Of a stretch of 64,000 bases of DNA, positions 16,232 to 24,875 are shown one piece after another. Each line of letters begins with the position of its first letter. Position 1 is the stretch's first letter. The position numbers were made by a program, and so were the translations under genes. The notes beneath the pieces are model-generated. The model was given only the letters and a program-made list of their open reading frames with translations. It ran no database searches and had not been told where the DNA came from. Origin of the DNA: Clostridia bacterium (GTDB taxonomy: Bacteria; Bacillota; Clostridia; Oscillospirales; Acutalibacteraceae); the NCBI GenBank assembly GCA_017548045.1, contig JAFYNR010000020.1, forward strand, positions 1 through 64,000. Direction: 5' to 3'.

Positions 16232-17848
16232 ATGAAAAAGATATTCAAGATTATAAGCGTAATTCTTTCTGCCGTAATTGTGCTTACATCCGTTTCGTTT
16301 TTTGCTTTTGCAGACAGCGGTAAGAACTATTACTACATTGACGCAATCGACGGTGACGATTCAAACGGCGGCACGGAAATTGACAGCCCCGTAAAAACTC
16401 TTGCAGGTCTTAAAGAGCTTGACGTGAAGCCCGGCACCCACTTCCTTTTCCGCAACGGCGGTGAATACGAATGTGCCGCAACCCTTACCTGCAACGGAAC
16501 AAAGGATAACCCCGTTGTGGTTTCGTCCTACGGCGAGGGCGAAAGGGCGGTGCTTTATACAAACGAAAAAACCGAGGTGCTTCGTCTTTTTGACTGCTCT
16601 TACGTAACGGTTTGTGATCTTCAGTTCAAGGCGCCCAACGGCGGCGGTATCTGGATTGATACCTACAAGCAGACCTCCGAGGGTATCGTGATTGAAAACG
16701 TTTATTTTGAAGGTATGCAGAATTATCAGGTTCACAGCCGTGACGATTTTCAGCACGGTGCGGCAGCGGCAAGGGCGGCGGTTATGGTAAAGGGTCTGCC
16801 TGCAAATTCAAGGTATGCGGTCAATGACCTTACCATCCGTGACTGCGAGGTTTATGACTGCGCCAACGGCTTCATAATCTGGGGCTCCTGGAATGAATCA
16901 CAGACTCCCTGGTGCGAGGAAGACGAGATTGACCCCGTTTTCAACGAGGGTCTGCTTATCGAGGGCTGTTATCTGCACGAAATGGATGCGGAGGCTGTTG
17001 TTGTGGGCATGTGTGACGGTGCGCTTGTTACCCACTGCCGTTCCATTAACTGCTGTCAGGGCGGTGCAGAGCTTCTTCCTGACGGAGAAGTTGAATATTT
17101 CACAGCCGCAATGTGGTTCTGGGGAAGCGTGAACAGTACCATTCAGTATTGCGAAATCGCAGGTCAGAAGAATATCGGTGACGGTATGGCGGTTGACTTT
17201 GATTCTTATACACATAACTGTACCTATCAGTATATCTATTCCCACGATAACGTCCGCTTTATGTGCAACTGCCCCAATCACAGCGGACACCACGGCAATA
17301 CGGTTCGCTACTGCCTTTCGGTCAACGATAACAAGGGCCGTACAACAACGGCGGTAGGCTCGCAGGGTGAGCACGATTTCAGCTTCTATAACAACACAAT
17401 CGTTAACTGCGGCGAATTCCAGTTCAAGAATCTTTATAATGCGTATATTGCAAATAATATAATAGTCGCTTCCGACGGAGCAACCTTTGCCTATGACATC
17501 GACCCGTCAAGAGGCAACGTATTTGAGAATAACTGCTACTATAATATTGCAAACCCCCTTGTTGACCTTGGCGCAATGAATACGGTACCCGGCTTTGCGG
17601 GCACGGATTATTCAGACCCCGAAAGCTTCAAGCTTTCATCGGATTCTCCACTTATCGGCGCAGGTGTTGATACGGGAGTGAAGTATGATTTCTTCGGTGA
17701 TGCGGTTACAAGCAACAACATCGGCTGCTACGGCGGTATCGGCACAAAGGCGGAATACAAGGGCGAAAATATATTTGTGAAGATTATCCGTTTAATCCGT
17801 AATTTCTTTGAAACACTGGCGCACGAAATATACGTAATTTTCGACTGA
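16232..17848 (+). CDS. Secreted right-handed beta-helix protein
   Basis: 538 residues. An N-terminal signal peptide (KKIFKIISVILSAVIVLTSV, cleavage after about FAFADS) is followed by many short repeats of the parallel beta-helix type (VIENVYFEG, LTIRDCEVYDC, LLIEGCYLHEMD, YCEIAG, FYNNTIVNC, YIANNIIVAS), as in pectate-lyase-like polysaccharide enzymes. No catalytic set can be fixed by eye. The last 25 residues (FVKIIRLIRNFFETLAHEI) form a basic-hydrophobic amphipathic tail that may hold the protein at the membrane. It lies in an operon behind the ADP-ribosylglycohydrolase gene. Confidence 0.82.
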   Translation: MKKIFKIISVILSAVIVLTSVSFFAFADSGKNYYYIDAIDGDDSNGGTEIDSPVKTLAGLKELDVKPGTHFLFRNGGEYECAATLTCNGTKDNPVVVSSYGEGERAVLYTNEKTEVLRLFDCSYVTVCDLQFKAPNGGGIWIDTYKQTSEGIVIENVYFEGMQNYQVHSRDDFQHGAAAARAAVMVKGLPANSRYAVNDLTIRDCEVYDCANGFIIWGSWNESQTPWCEEDEIDPVFNEGLLIEGCYLHEMDAEAVVVGMCDGALVTHCRSINCCQGGAELLPDGEVEYFTAAMWFWGSVNSTIQYCEIAGQKNIGDGMAVDFDSYTHNCTYQYIYSHDNVRFMCNCPNHSGHHGNTVRYCLSVNDNKGRTTTAVGSQGEHDFSFYNNTIVNCGEFQFKNLYNAYIANNIIVASDGATFAYDIDPSRGNVFENNCYYNIANPLVDLGAMNTVPGFAGTDYSDPESFKLSSDSPLIGAGVDTGVKYDFFGDAVTSNNIGCYGGIGTKAEYKGENIFVKIIRLIRNFFETLAHEIYVIFD

Positions 17849-17849
17849 A

Positions 17850-17876
17850 AAAAGCTCCCGTGAGGGAGCTTTTTCT
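17850..17876. terminator. Bidirectional terminator between convergent genes
   Basis: AAAAGCTCCC (17850-17859) pairs with GGGAGCTTTT (17864-17873). An A-run precedes and a T-run follows. Confidence 0.88.
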
Positions 17877-18997
17877 TATCGTATTACCATCATAAACACT
17901 GTCAGAATTATCAGAAATGCAAAGTTGAAAACAGAGAAAAGCTTTACGTAGTAGCCTGCTTTTCCGGGGTTGTGCCAGGTGTATTCTCTGAACGTGATAA
18001 GGCTTGCAAGGGATGCAATCAGCGTGCCCGTGCCGCCGATGTTTACGCCCACAAGCAGGTCGCCGTAGTTTTCTGTAAACTGCGAAAGAAGTATTGCCGA
18101 GGGCACGTTGCTTATAAATTGGCAGGAAAGCACGCTGAAAATCAGTGTGCTCTTTTCCATAAGGGCTGAAAGGAAGCTTCGCACAACCTCAATCCTCGCC
18201 ATATTGCCCGAGAAAATAAAGAAGAATACAAATGTGAGAAGCAGAGGATAGTCAACCATTTTCAGTGCCTTGCGGTCTGCAAAAATCAGCACCGCAGGGA
18301 TGACGATAAGCCCGATTACGTAGGGTATTCCTCTGAAAACAATGGCGATTGAAAGTGCAAAAAGTGCAAGGTAAAGTGCGGTGCGAAGGGGAGGCAGCTT
18401 TGAGGTTTCGCCCTCAATTTTCATTGGCTCCGATTTGATGAAAATGATACAGCACAGGGTAATCAGCGTTACCGAAAGAATAAAGGGAGGAGCCATAATT
18501 CCCATAAATTCAAGGTTGGGAATATTAAATTTTGTGTAGAGATAAAGGTTTTGCGGGTTGCCGAAGGGGGTCAGCATACCGCCCAGATTTGCGGCAATAT
18601 TCTGCATAATAAAGGTGAATGCCATATACTCACGCTTCTCTGTTGTGAGAAGCACGAAGTAGCCCAGGGGCAGAAAGGTGAGAAGTGCCATATCGTTTGC
18701 AATAAGCATTGAACCTATAAAGGTTATGTAGACAAGAGCAAGAATAACAAGCCGCGAATTTTTGAAGCACTGAACGATTTTCTGAGCAAGAGTGTAGAAA
18801 AACTGAATGTTTTTCAGTGCACACACAACCGCAAGCACGCAGAAAAGGCAGGCAAGGGTTTTGAAATCGAAGTAACCGATATATTCTTTGTCAACGGGTA
18901 CTATAATGCTTGTGACCGCCGCCGCAAGAAAGGCAACAAGCACGATGGCGTTCTTTTTCAGAAAGCCGATTATATTTTTTAATGCATCTGATTTCAT
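17876..18997 (-). CDS. SLC13/ArsB-type anion permease
   Basis: 373 residues with about ten membrane helices. ANLGGMLTPFGNPQNLYLY and SNVPSAILLSQF are the two inverted re-entrant hairpin signatures of the ion-transporter superfamily (citrate, ArsB and NhaD-type permeases), with conserved Asn-Pro turns. Such carriers move di/tricarboxylates, sulfate or arsenite, often with Na+; the substrate is not readable here. At 373 residues it is at the short end of the family. The start follows CGGAGAA. It has its own promoter (19031-19059) and shares a terminator with the beta-helix gene. Confidence 0.83.
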   Translation of the reverse strand: MKSDALKNIIGFLKKNAIVLVAFLAAAVTSIIVPVDKEYIGYFDFKTLACLFCVLAVVCALKNIQFFYTLAQKIVQCFKNSRLVILALVYITFIGSMLIANDMALLTFLPLGYFVLLTTEKREYMAFTFIMQNIAANLGGMLTPFGNPQNLYLYTKFNIPNLEFMGIMAPPFILSVTLITLCCIIFIKSEPMKIEGETSKLPPLRTALYLALFALSIAIVFRGIPYVIGLIVIPAVLIFADRKALKMVDYPLLLTFVFFFIFSGNMARIEVVRSFLSALMEKSTLIFSVLSCQFISNVPSAILLSQFTENYGDLLVGVNIGGTGTLIASLASLITFREYTWHNPGKAGYYVKLFSVFNFAFLIILTVFMMVIR

Positions 18998-19030
18998 ATG
19001 AATTCTCCGTTATGAAATTTTACCTCGCAT

Positions 19031-19059
19031 ATTATATAACGGCAAATCAAAAATAGCAA
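19031..19059 (-). promoter_or_regulatory. Promoter of the anion permease gene
   Basis: On the minus strand TTGCTA (19059-19054), 17 bp and TATAAT (19036-19031), about 35 bp before the start codon. Confidence 0.65.
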
Positions 19060-19106
19060 CAACAATTTGTTTTTTTATTCTGATCGTATTTTGCACTTTG
19101 CAATGA

Positions 19107-19130
19107 AAAAGGCACCCTCGGGTGCCTTTT
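19107..19130 (-). terminator. Terminator of the lipase-like gene
   Basis: GGCACC/GGTGCC stem with flanking A/T runs (AAAAAGGCACC CTCG GGTGCCTTTT). It is immediately downstream of the leftward gene. Confidence 0.85.
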
Positions 19131-19131
19131 C

Positions 19132-20991
19132 TTACTTGCCTGTTATCATATTCCAAAGATTTTTGAGAGTAATAAGCGGCATTTCGGAGAAGCCGTTTGT
19201 GCCGTAGTTTTCATAAAGCCAGAGGCTGAGCTTCGGAAGGAAGGCTGAAGGCTCTTTTTCTTCGGTAACCTCCGCAAGACCCTGCGTTGCAAGAATGGCG
19301 GTAAGTCTCTTTTCCGCAGCCTCAAAGGTGCCTGCCTCAACGGTGGTATCCTCAAGGGCATTCTCTGCCTGCTTTACTGCGGCGGCGAATTCGGCGGCAT
19401 CCTCTGCCGAAAGGGAGGCAGTGTCAAAATCCTCTGCGGCTTCAAGAAGTGCGTAAAGATTTCTCGTATCTCTGCCTGTATTGAACTGAGGGAATCGGGG
19501 GTCTGAGTAAACGTCGGTAATATCGTCGTGAGCGATAAGCTCCATTGCGATTTCAAGAATAACGTCGTTGTGCTGGGTAAGGTCGTGACGCTGACCTACG
19601 AAATAGAAGGTTGTGTCTGCAAGAACGCCTGCGGATGCGTCAACAACTCTGTCGGGTGAAATGTGGTTATGCTCGGGGTTTGAGCAGTACGTATTTTTCT
19701 GAACGTAATCTTCGGGGAGAGTTTCGCCTATGTTTGCCGCATATGCGCCCATTGAGGTTGAATCAAGGTGAATGATGAAGTCTGCATTCTGTGAATCCCA
19801 GGTGCCGCCTACGTCAATCATGGGGAAGTTGTACTCTGCAACGTTGAACACCTGAACGCCCTTGTCAAGAAGCTTTTTGATGTTATCATCCGAATGAAGC
19901 TGAGCCTGATAATATTTGTAAGTCTGTTCCTTGATGCTTGCCATTTCGGGGTCTGAAAGATATTTTTCAGCCGCTTCAGGGTAGTTGCCCGAGGGGCAGA
20001 GTGCCCACATGCTCGTGCTTCTTATCATAACGTCCTCAACAAGAGTGCCCACTGCCTTTTCAAGGCTTGCCATAAGCACCTCGTCGGGCAGGATACGCAG
20101 AGCAATTTCAATTATCTTTGCGGTATCCTTATCAAGCAGACCCAGATTTTCAAGGAAGCCGTTGTAAACGAATTCGGGGTCAAGGAATTCGATATTGCCT
20201 GTGAATACGTCACCGATGATTGTTGAACCGTCAAGTGCGGGTACGATGTAAAGCACCTTGTGAAGGCTGTCCATAACTTCGGGATAATATTCGAAAATCG
20301 CATTTGCAAAGGTACCGCCCTGGCTGATGGGAACAAGATTTACTTTGTCGTGGCCCGTCTGCTCCTTGACCATTTCAATGTAGTCGTAAAGATCCTTCGT
20401 AACGTCGATGTGGTTACCGAAGGAGTTATAGGTGAAATAATAAAGATGGTCATAGGGAAGGTCGGTGGGGTAAAGCTTGAAGGGGATGTGGTGGTTGATA
20501 ATCTCCTTCTCGTATTCCGTGCACTCGGCGTATGACCAATAGTATCTTTCAAGAATCACGTTGCCCGTATTCTGAGCCTCAAGGTCGCTTTTGTTGATTC
20601 CGAAGCAGGAGTCGATTACCTTTGCAAGGGCATCGGAAAGACCTGCATCACGCTGAAGAAGCAGGGAAGCCACGGCAGGCACAACAGCGGTTTTGATTAC
20701 TTCGGGAAGCTGAATGTAAGCAGGGAAGGCGGAGATGGTGTTGCCGTCGGAATCAAGAACGTAATCTCCGTTTTCATCTGCAACCATAACGTTGCTCTGA
20801 CCCAGACCGGGGATGATGATTGTGGGGTAGAATTCGCAGTCGTCGCCGCAGTCGGTGCACTTTTCGTGAACGATGACGGGGCTTGTGTATCTGCTTGCGG
20901 ATGATGCTGCGTAGCCGCCTGCGGATACCGCAGGAATAAGCATCAGAACGCTGAGCAGGACTGCAGTGATTTTTCTGATGGTTTTTTTCAT
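19132..20991 (-). CDS. Secreted alpha/beta-hydrolase (lipase-like) with a C-terminal helical domain
   Basis: 619 residues. Signal peptide (KKTIRKITAVLLSVLMLIPA, cleavage after about GGYA), then YPTIIIPGLGQSNVM, the strand and oxyanion loop of LCAT/lipase-like hydrolases, and VNLVPISQGGTFANAIF, the nucleophile elbow with Ser in PISQG. The usual first Gly of GxSxG is replaced by Pro. Cys pairs near the N-terminus (CTDCGDDC) may form disulfides. Residues about 510-570 resemble a FIVAR-type helical module. The likely acid and His lie in the 400-470 region (GQRHDLTQHND). The substrate is unknown. The gene is monocistronic. Confidence 0.75.
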   Translation of the reverse strand: MKKTIRKITAVLLSVLMLIPAVSAGGYAASSASRYTSPVIVHEKCTDCGDDCEFYPTIIIPGLGQSNVMVADENGDYVLDSDGNTISAFPAYIQLPEVIKTAVVPAVASLLLQRDAGLSDALAKVIDSCFGINKSDLEAQNTGNVILERYYWSYAECTEYEKEIINHHIPFKLYPTDLPYDHLYYFTYNSFGNHIDVTKDLYDYIEMVKEQTGHDKVNLVPISQGGTFANAIFEYYPEVMDSLHKVLYIVPALDGSTIIGDVFTGNIEFLDPEFVYNGFLENLGLLDKDTAKIIEIALRILPDEVLMASLEKAVGTLVEDVMIRSTSMWALCPSGNYPEAAEKYLSDPEMASIKEQTYKYYQAQLHSDDNIKKLLDKGVQVFNVAEYNFPMIDVGGTWDSQNADFIIHLDSTSMGAYAANIGETLPEDYVQKNTYCSNPEHNHISPDRVVDASAGVLADTTFYFVGQRHDLTQHNDVILEIAMELIAHDDITDVYSDPRFPQFNTGRDTRNLYALLEAAEDFDTASLSAEDAAEFAAAVKQAENALEDTTVEAGTFEAAEKRLTAILATQGLAEVTEEKEPSAFLPKLSLWLYENYGTNGFSEMPLITLKNLWNMITGK

Positions 20992-21203
20992 AATTACCTC
21001 TCCTTTATTGGTTTAACATACTAAAGGAACGCTATAATATTATGTTAACACATTATTTACACAATTTCAATAAGAATTACAGATACAAATGTAACACTTA
21101 AAGCATAAGATTGATTCGGAATGAAAAATTTTTCCGAAAATCCGAGTGTTTTTCTCATTTGCGGCGAATAATGGTTGAAAGTGTTGACACGGAGGTGTTC
21201 GGA

Positions 21204-21749
21204 TTGGGTAACGGTGAAAGTAGCTACCGCCGTTTCATTGACGGAGACGAAGGTGCATTCGGGGAAATTCTCGATATGTACAGCGAAAATTTAATATTTT
21301 TCATTAACCGATACGTAGGCAACGTTGCCGTTGCTCAGGAGCTTTCGGAGGACGTTTTTGTTGAAATTCTTCTTCATAAACGAAGATATAACTTCAAAAC
21401 CTCGCTGAAAACCTATCTTTTCACTATCGGGCGTAATAAAGCCGTCAGCTATTTAAGACGCTGTGCACGGCGGCCTGAGTGCGCCTATGAGTACATAGAG
21501 AATGAAAGCGACAGAAAAAATCTTGAGGATGAGTTCATCAGAAAAGAGCGTGAGCGTGAGCTTCACAGAGCAATAAATACTCTCAATGATGATTACAAAA
21601 CCGTGCTTCACCTCATATATTTTGAAGATATGAGCTATGAGCAGGCGGCGACGGTTATGAAAAAGAATAAAAAACAGATTGAAAATCTTGTATACAGAGC
21701 AAGACAAGCCCTGAAAAAAGAACTTGAAAGGGAGGCGAGGCTTCCGTGA
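21204..21749 (+). CDS. ECF-family RNA polymerase sigma factor
   Basis: 181 residues from TTG 21204 behind GGAGGTG. Earlier in-frame starts (ATG 21171, 21111) lack a ribosome site. Region 2 is present (GAFGEILDMYSENLIFFINRYVGNVAVAQELSEDVFVEILLHK), with FKTSLKTYLFTIGRNKAVSYLRR. Region 4 is LNDDYKTVLHLIYFEDMSYEQAATVMKKNKKQIENLVYRARQALKKEL. It overlaps the next gene by four bases (GTGA), the usual sigma/anti-sigma layout. The operon is divergent from the lipase-like gene, and the 210-bp gap holds both control regions. Confidence 0.92.
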   Translation: MGNGESSYRRFIDGDEGAFGEILDMYSENLIFFINRYVGNVAVAQELSEDVFVEILLHKRRYNFKTSLKTYLFTIGRNKAVSYLRRCARRPECAYEYIENESDRKNLEDEFIRKERERELHRAINTLNDDYKTVLHLIYFEDMSYEQAATVMKKNKKQIENLVYRARQALKKELEREARLP

Positions 21750-22507
21750 AAAGCAGAGAAGAATACACGGCAAGCATCTATGCCAAAAGAGATGCGATTC
21801 TGAAAAAGCGCAAGAAGGCGGCAGGCGGTATTGCGGCGGCTTTATGCATAGCCCTCAGCTTCTGCACTGCGGCGGCGGTTATGCCGAAAATGATGAAGAA
21901 ATCCGCACCCAAAGAAACAGCGGCTCAGACGACGGTGGCAATTATCGAAAGCCCCGAAAACACCGAAGGCGAAATTCTTGTGACTTATCTTGAAAGCTAT
22001 ATCAGACCCATGCCCGAATACTCCGAGGAGAAAGTGGGTGGAGAGGGTGAAAATTTTGTTGATGATGCAGGTGCACCCGAAAACAGAATTGAAAACGAAG
22101 AGTGGGGCAATAAGCAGTTTGCTCATCACGTTACGAAGGCAGTAACCGAAATTGCCCTTGAAACCGTTATTGGTGAGGATGCATTGGGTGAGCCTTCGGT
22201 AACAAAAAAGCCCTCGTCCGTGGGTGAATACACAGACGAAGAAATTCTCAAAGCGGCGGAAAACTGCCTTACGGATGCAGAGAAAAAAGCAGTTGAGGGC
22301 ACCGAGCCTATGGTTACGGTGACACGCACCAAGGGGGGCGAAGAAAGCTACGGCATTATGTATATTGCAGGTGATACGAAAATCAAAATAATTCTCAATG
22401 CGGAAAACCTTGAATTTATCAGCAAAAGCGGTGGTATCGTGAGTGAGGGTACAACAGCCGCACTGCCTTATATGACAACACCTGCCTATAATCCTCAGGG
22501 GGAATAA
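21746..22507 (+). CDS. Probable anti-sigma factor (single-pass membrane protein)
   Basis: 253 residues from GTG 21746, overlapping the sigma gene and preceded by GGGAGG. It has a short basic cytosolic N-terminus (about 25 residues), one membrane helix (about 26-48), then an acidic extracellular part of about 200 residues, with a C-terminal folded region (MVTVTRTKGGEESYGIMYIAGDTKIKIIL). No zinc-binding anti-sigma HxxxCxxC motif is seen, so the assignment rests on gene order and topology. Confidence 0.65.
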   Translation: MKSREEYTASIYAKRDAILKKRKKAAGGIAAALCIALSFCTAAAVMPKMMKKSAPKETAAQTTVAIIESPENTEGEILVTYLESYIRPMPEYSEEKVGGEGENFVDDAGAPENRIENEEWGNKQFAHHVTKAVTEIALETVIGEDALGEPSVTKKPSSVGEYTDEEILKAAENCLTDAEKKAVEGTEPMVTVTRTKGGEESYGIMYIAGDTKIKIILNAENLEFISKSGGIVSEGTTAALPYMTTPAYNPQGE

Positions 22508-22509
22508 AA

Positions 22510-23484
22510 ATGAAAAAAGCAGTTGCGATATTATGTGTGTTTATGCTGATTTTTCTCGTATCCTGCAAGGATGGCTCTGATACGGATTTAACAACCGAAA
22601 GCACGCTTGCACAAAGTCTGACGGAAAAGATAGTCGAATCCGTGACGCAAAATGAGCTTTGCTCTGTGCCTACCGCACCCGAGGGCTTTCAGCTTATGAC
22701 CGACACACATGAAATGTTCAATCAGCCTGCCTGCGGCAATACCGTATTCATAACCTCGGATTATCTTGAAGAAACAAAGTGCCTTTACGGTGAGGATGAA
22801 GAATTTATACTGGATATGCTTGAAGGCAAGTGGACTGATTCGGATGATGACTGCCTGCCCGATGCAAAGATAAATTATATGGGCACGGTTTATTATTACA
22901 GTTCTTCCTGCGGTACGGTTAAGGATAATGACAGCGGCTGTATGCCTTTGACAAAATCTCAGGTGCACCGTATGAACAAAATCATCGGCAAATACCGCAC
23001 AACCAAAACGGAAAACGGACTTTCCCGGTCACTGCTTTCAAAGGACGGTGTGAAGCTGAGTGTTGCGCTCAGCAAAAATCCCGTTGCACCGGGCGAAAAA
23101 TTCGTTCTCACCGCAACGGTTGAAAATAATTCGGGCAGAACGGTTTATATCCACACACCTACGGGCACACCGGATATGCATTTTGAGGTGAGAGTAAAAA
23201 TATCCGACGGTAAATATTCCTTTGTTGAGCTTGATACACAGGGAAAGTGCCACACCGATGATACGGGTATGATGACACTGAAGGACGGCGAAACCTACGT
23301 TCAGCAGATGAATATGGCGGCAGGTTATTATGTTGACGGCTCGATGATTGAGGTCAGCGGAGAGCCTCTTATCGCCTTCGGCGGCGGAACATACAGCGGC
23401 ACCGCAATCCTTAATTGGAATTTCGACGAGCCCGACGGCGAGCATAAATCCCTTGACCTTGAATTTGAGGTTGAAGTCAAATAA
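22510..23484 (+). CDS. Surface lipoprotein of the ECF sigma operon
   Basis: 324 residues. A type II signal peptide ends in a lipobox (FLVSC, Cys19), so the mature protein is lipid-anchored outside the cell. After a Thr/Ser-rich linker there is a mixed domain with several Cys, and residues about 175-320 look like an Ig-like beta-sandwich (LSKNPVAPGEKFVLTATVENNSGRTVYI). It starts two bases after the anti-sigma gene. It may be a sensor, or an output of the sigma factor. The function is unknown. Confidence 0.75.
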   Translation: MKKAVAILCVFMLIFLVSCKDGSDTDLTTESTLAQSLTEKIVESVTQNELCSVPTAPEGFQLMTDTHEMFNQPACGNTVFITSDYLEETKCLYGEDEEFILDMLEGKWTDSDDDCLPDAKINYMGTVYYYSSSCGTVKDNDSGCMPLTKSQVHRMNKIIGKYRTTKTENGLSRSLLSKDGVKLSVALSKNPVAPGEKFVLTATVENNSGRTVYIHTPTGTPDMHFEVRVKISDGKYSFVELDTQGKCHTDDTGMMTLKDGETYVQQMNMAAGYYVDGSMIEVSGEPLIAFGGGTYSGTAILNWNFDEPDGEHKSLDLEFEVEVK

Positions 23485-23512
23485 TAAAAGCACCCCGAAG
23501 GGTGCTTTTATT
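23485..23512. terminator. Bidirectional terminator
   Basis: TAAAAGCACC (23485-23494) pairs with GGTGCTTTTA (23501-23510) between convergent genes. Confidence 0.88.
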
Positions 23513-24743
23513 AATCTTCAAATCCTCTCTGTACCGCATAGTATGCAGGCTTGGGATTGCCCTTGCCGTCTACAAGACCCCAGCCCGTTTCAACGGGGCA
23601 GTCTGCCTGGCCGCATACGTAACAGCTGTCGCTGTCACCCCAGCAATAGAGACACATTCCGATAACGTAGTCAAGGTTGCGTACCTTCTTGATGATGTAA
23701 TCGTAAAGCTCTGCCTGACCCTCGGGGGTGTGCTCATAGCCGTAAAGACCGTAGCCGTCGGGAAGCTCGCAGTAAATGTGGTTGGAATATTCACCGTCAA
23801 AAATAAGGTCGCCTACCTCTTCGGGAGTGCGGTCCGAATAGTCACGGGTGATTTCTTCTCTGAGGTCATCGGGGAGGTTGTTGACGAATTCCCAGATGTT
23901 TGCTCTTGCTTCTTCTTCGGAGTTGAAGCCGTATTTCTGAAGGATAGCCGTCTTTTCAGCCTCGGTTTTGGGCTCGCCGTAGCCGATGTAACCGAATTCG
24001 CAAAGAATGATGGGCTTGCCCGTGTTCTTTCTTACGAAGCTGAGAAGGGTGATAAGCTGGTCGGGATTCTTGAGAACGTTCTCAAAGCAGCCAAGATACA
24101 TATCAACGCCCACATAGTCGCAATACTGATGATAGTCGCCCATAAGGGGTGTAAGCTGAAGAAGCGAAAGACCGCCGAGGTTGTAGCCGATAAGCACGTC
24201 GCCTCTGATGGGGTACATTGCTTCAAGCTGCATACCGATGAATTCTGCGGCTTCTTCAAGAGTAAGGGGAAGCGTGAAGCGGTCAATACCCATTTCGTTT
24301 GTAACCTGGAATACGCCTACGATACCCTTAAGGTCGTTGATATAGAATTTTGCAATTTCCTGAATTCCTTCGCGGCTTTCGGGGTCACGGGGGTCAAGAC
24401 CGTATGCGATGTAATCGTCGGGGTAGGGAGTTACGCCGAAAATTCTGATGCCGTTGTCAACGTATTCCTGAGCTTCTCTCTTCCAGCTTTCGTAGTAGGG
24501 AGAAATTGAGCCGTCTGACAGATAGGGGAAGGGAATATCATCACGGAACCATTCAACGTTAGCTTCTTTGATAAGGTCGTAATCGGGGTCAAGGTGGCAT
24601 ACGCCCTTCATAAATCCGCCGATTTTTTCTTCAGCAACGGGAACTTCCTTGTCAAAATATGCGGTGGGATCCCACACGAGCATTGATGCAAGGGGAGTGA
24701 TGAGTGCCAGAATAAAGCCGACGATTTTCATTAAAATTGCCAT
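23511..24743 (-). CDS. Membrane-anchored glycoside hydrolase-like TIM-barrel protein (clan GH-A type)
   Basis: 410 residues. An N-terminal hydrophobic segment (LMKIVGFILALITPLASMLV) acts as signal or anchor. The barrel shows FQVTNEMG (Asn-Glu, the acid/base pair of clan GH-A) and PIILCEFGY (nucleophile Glu on strand 7). YCDYVGVDMY and GMCLYCWGDSD are typical neighbouring strands. The nearest families would be GH5- or GH53-like, but substrate cannot be assigned. Clustered Cys (CYVCGQADC) sit near the C-terminus. The start follows AAAGGAG. It is a likely surface polysaccharide-degrading or cell-wall enzyme. Confidence 0.75.
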   Translation of the reverse strand: MAILMKIVGFILALITPLASMLVWDPTAYFDKEVPVAEEKIGGFMKGVCHLDPDYDLIKEANVEWFRDDIPFPYLSDGSISPYYESWKREAQEYVDNGIRIFGVTPYPDDYIAYGLDPRDPESREGIQEIAKFYINDLKGIVGVFQVTNEMGIDRFTLPLTLEEAAEFIGMQLEAMYPIRGDVLIGYNLGGLSLLQLTPLMGDYHQYCDYVGVDMYLGCFENVLKNPDQLITLLSFVRKNTGKPIILCEFGYIGYGEPKTEAEKTAILQKYGFNSEEEARANIWEFVNNLPDDLREEITRDYSDRTPEEVGDLIFDGEYSNHIYCELPDGYGLYGYEHTPEGQAELYDYIIKKVRNLDYVIGMCLYCWGDSDSCYVCGQADCPVETGWGLVDGKGNPKPAYYAVQRGFED

Positions 24744-24875
24744 AACAATTCTCCTTTTGTACAGTGTTTAATATTCTGATTTTATCATAGCAAATCCGCC
24801 TTTTCAATGGAATTTGAAAGACGGATTTATTTTTGTTATTCAGCACAATAAACGGTGCCGGTTTTTGTCTAATAT

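Noticed and set aside
23502-24509. 335-codon frame opposite the glycoside hydrolase
   Set aside because: Antisense shadow; the opposite strand has signal segment, catalytic Glu residues and ribosome site.
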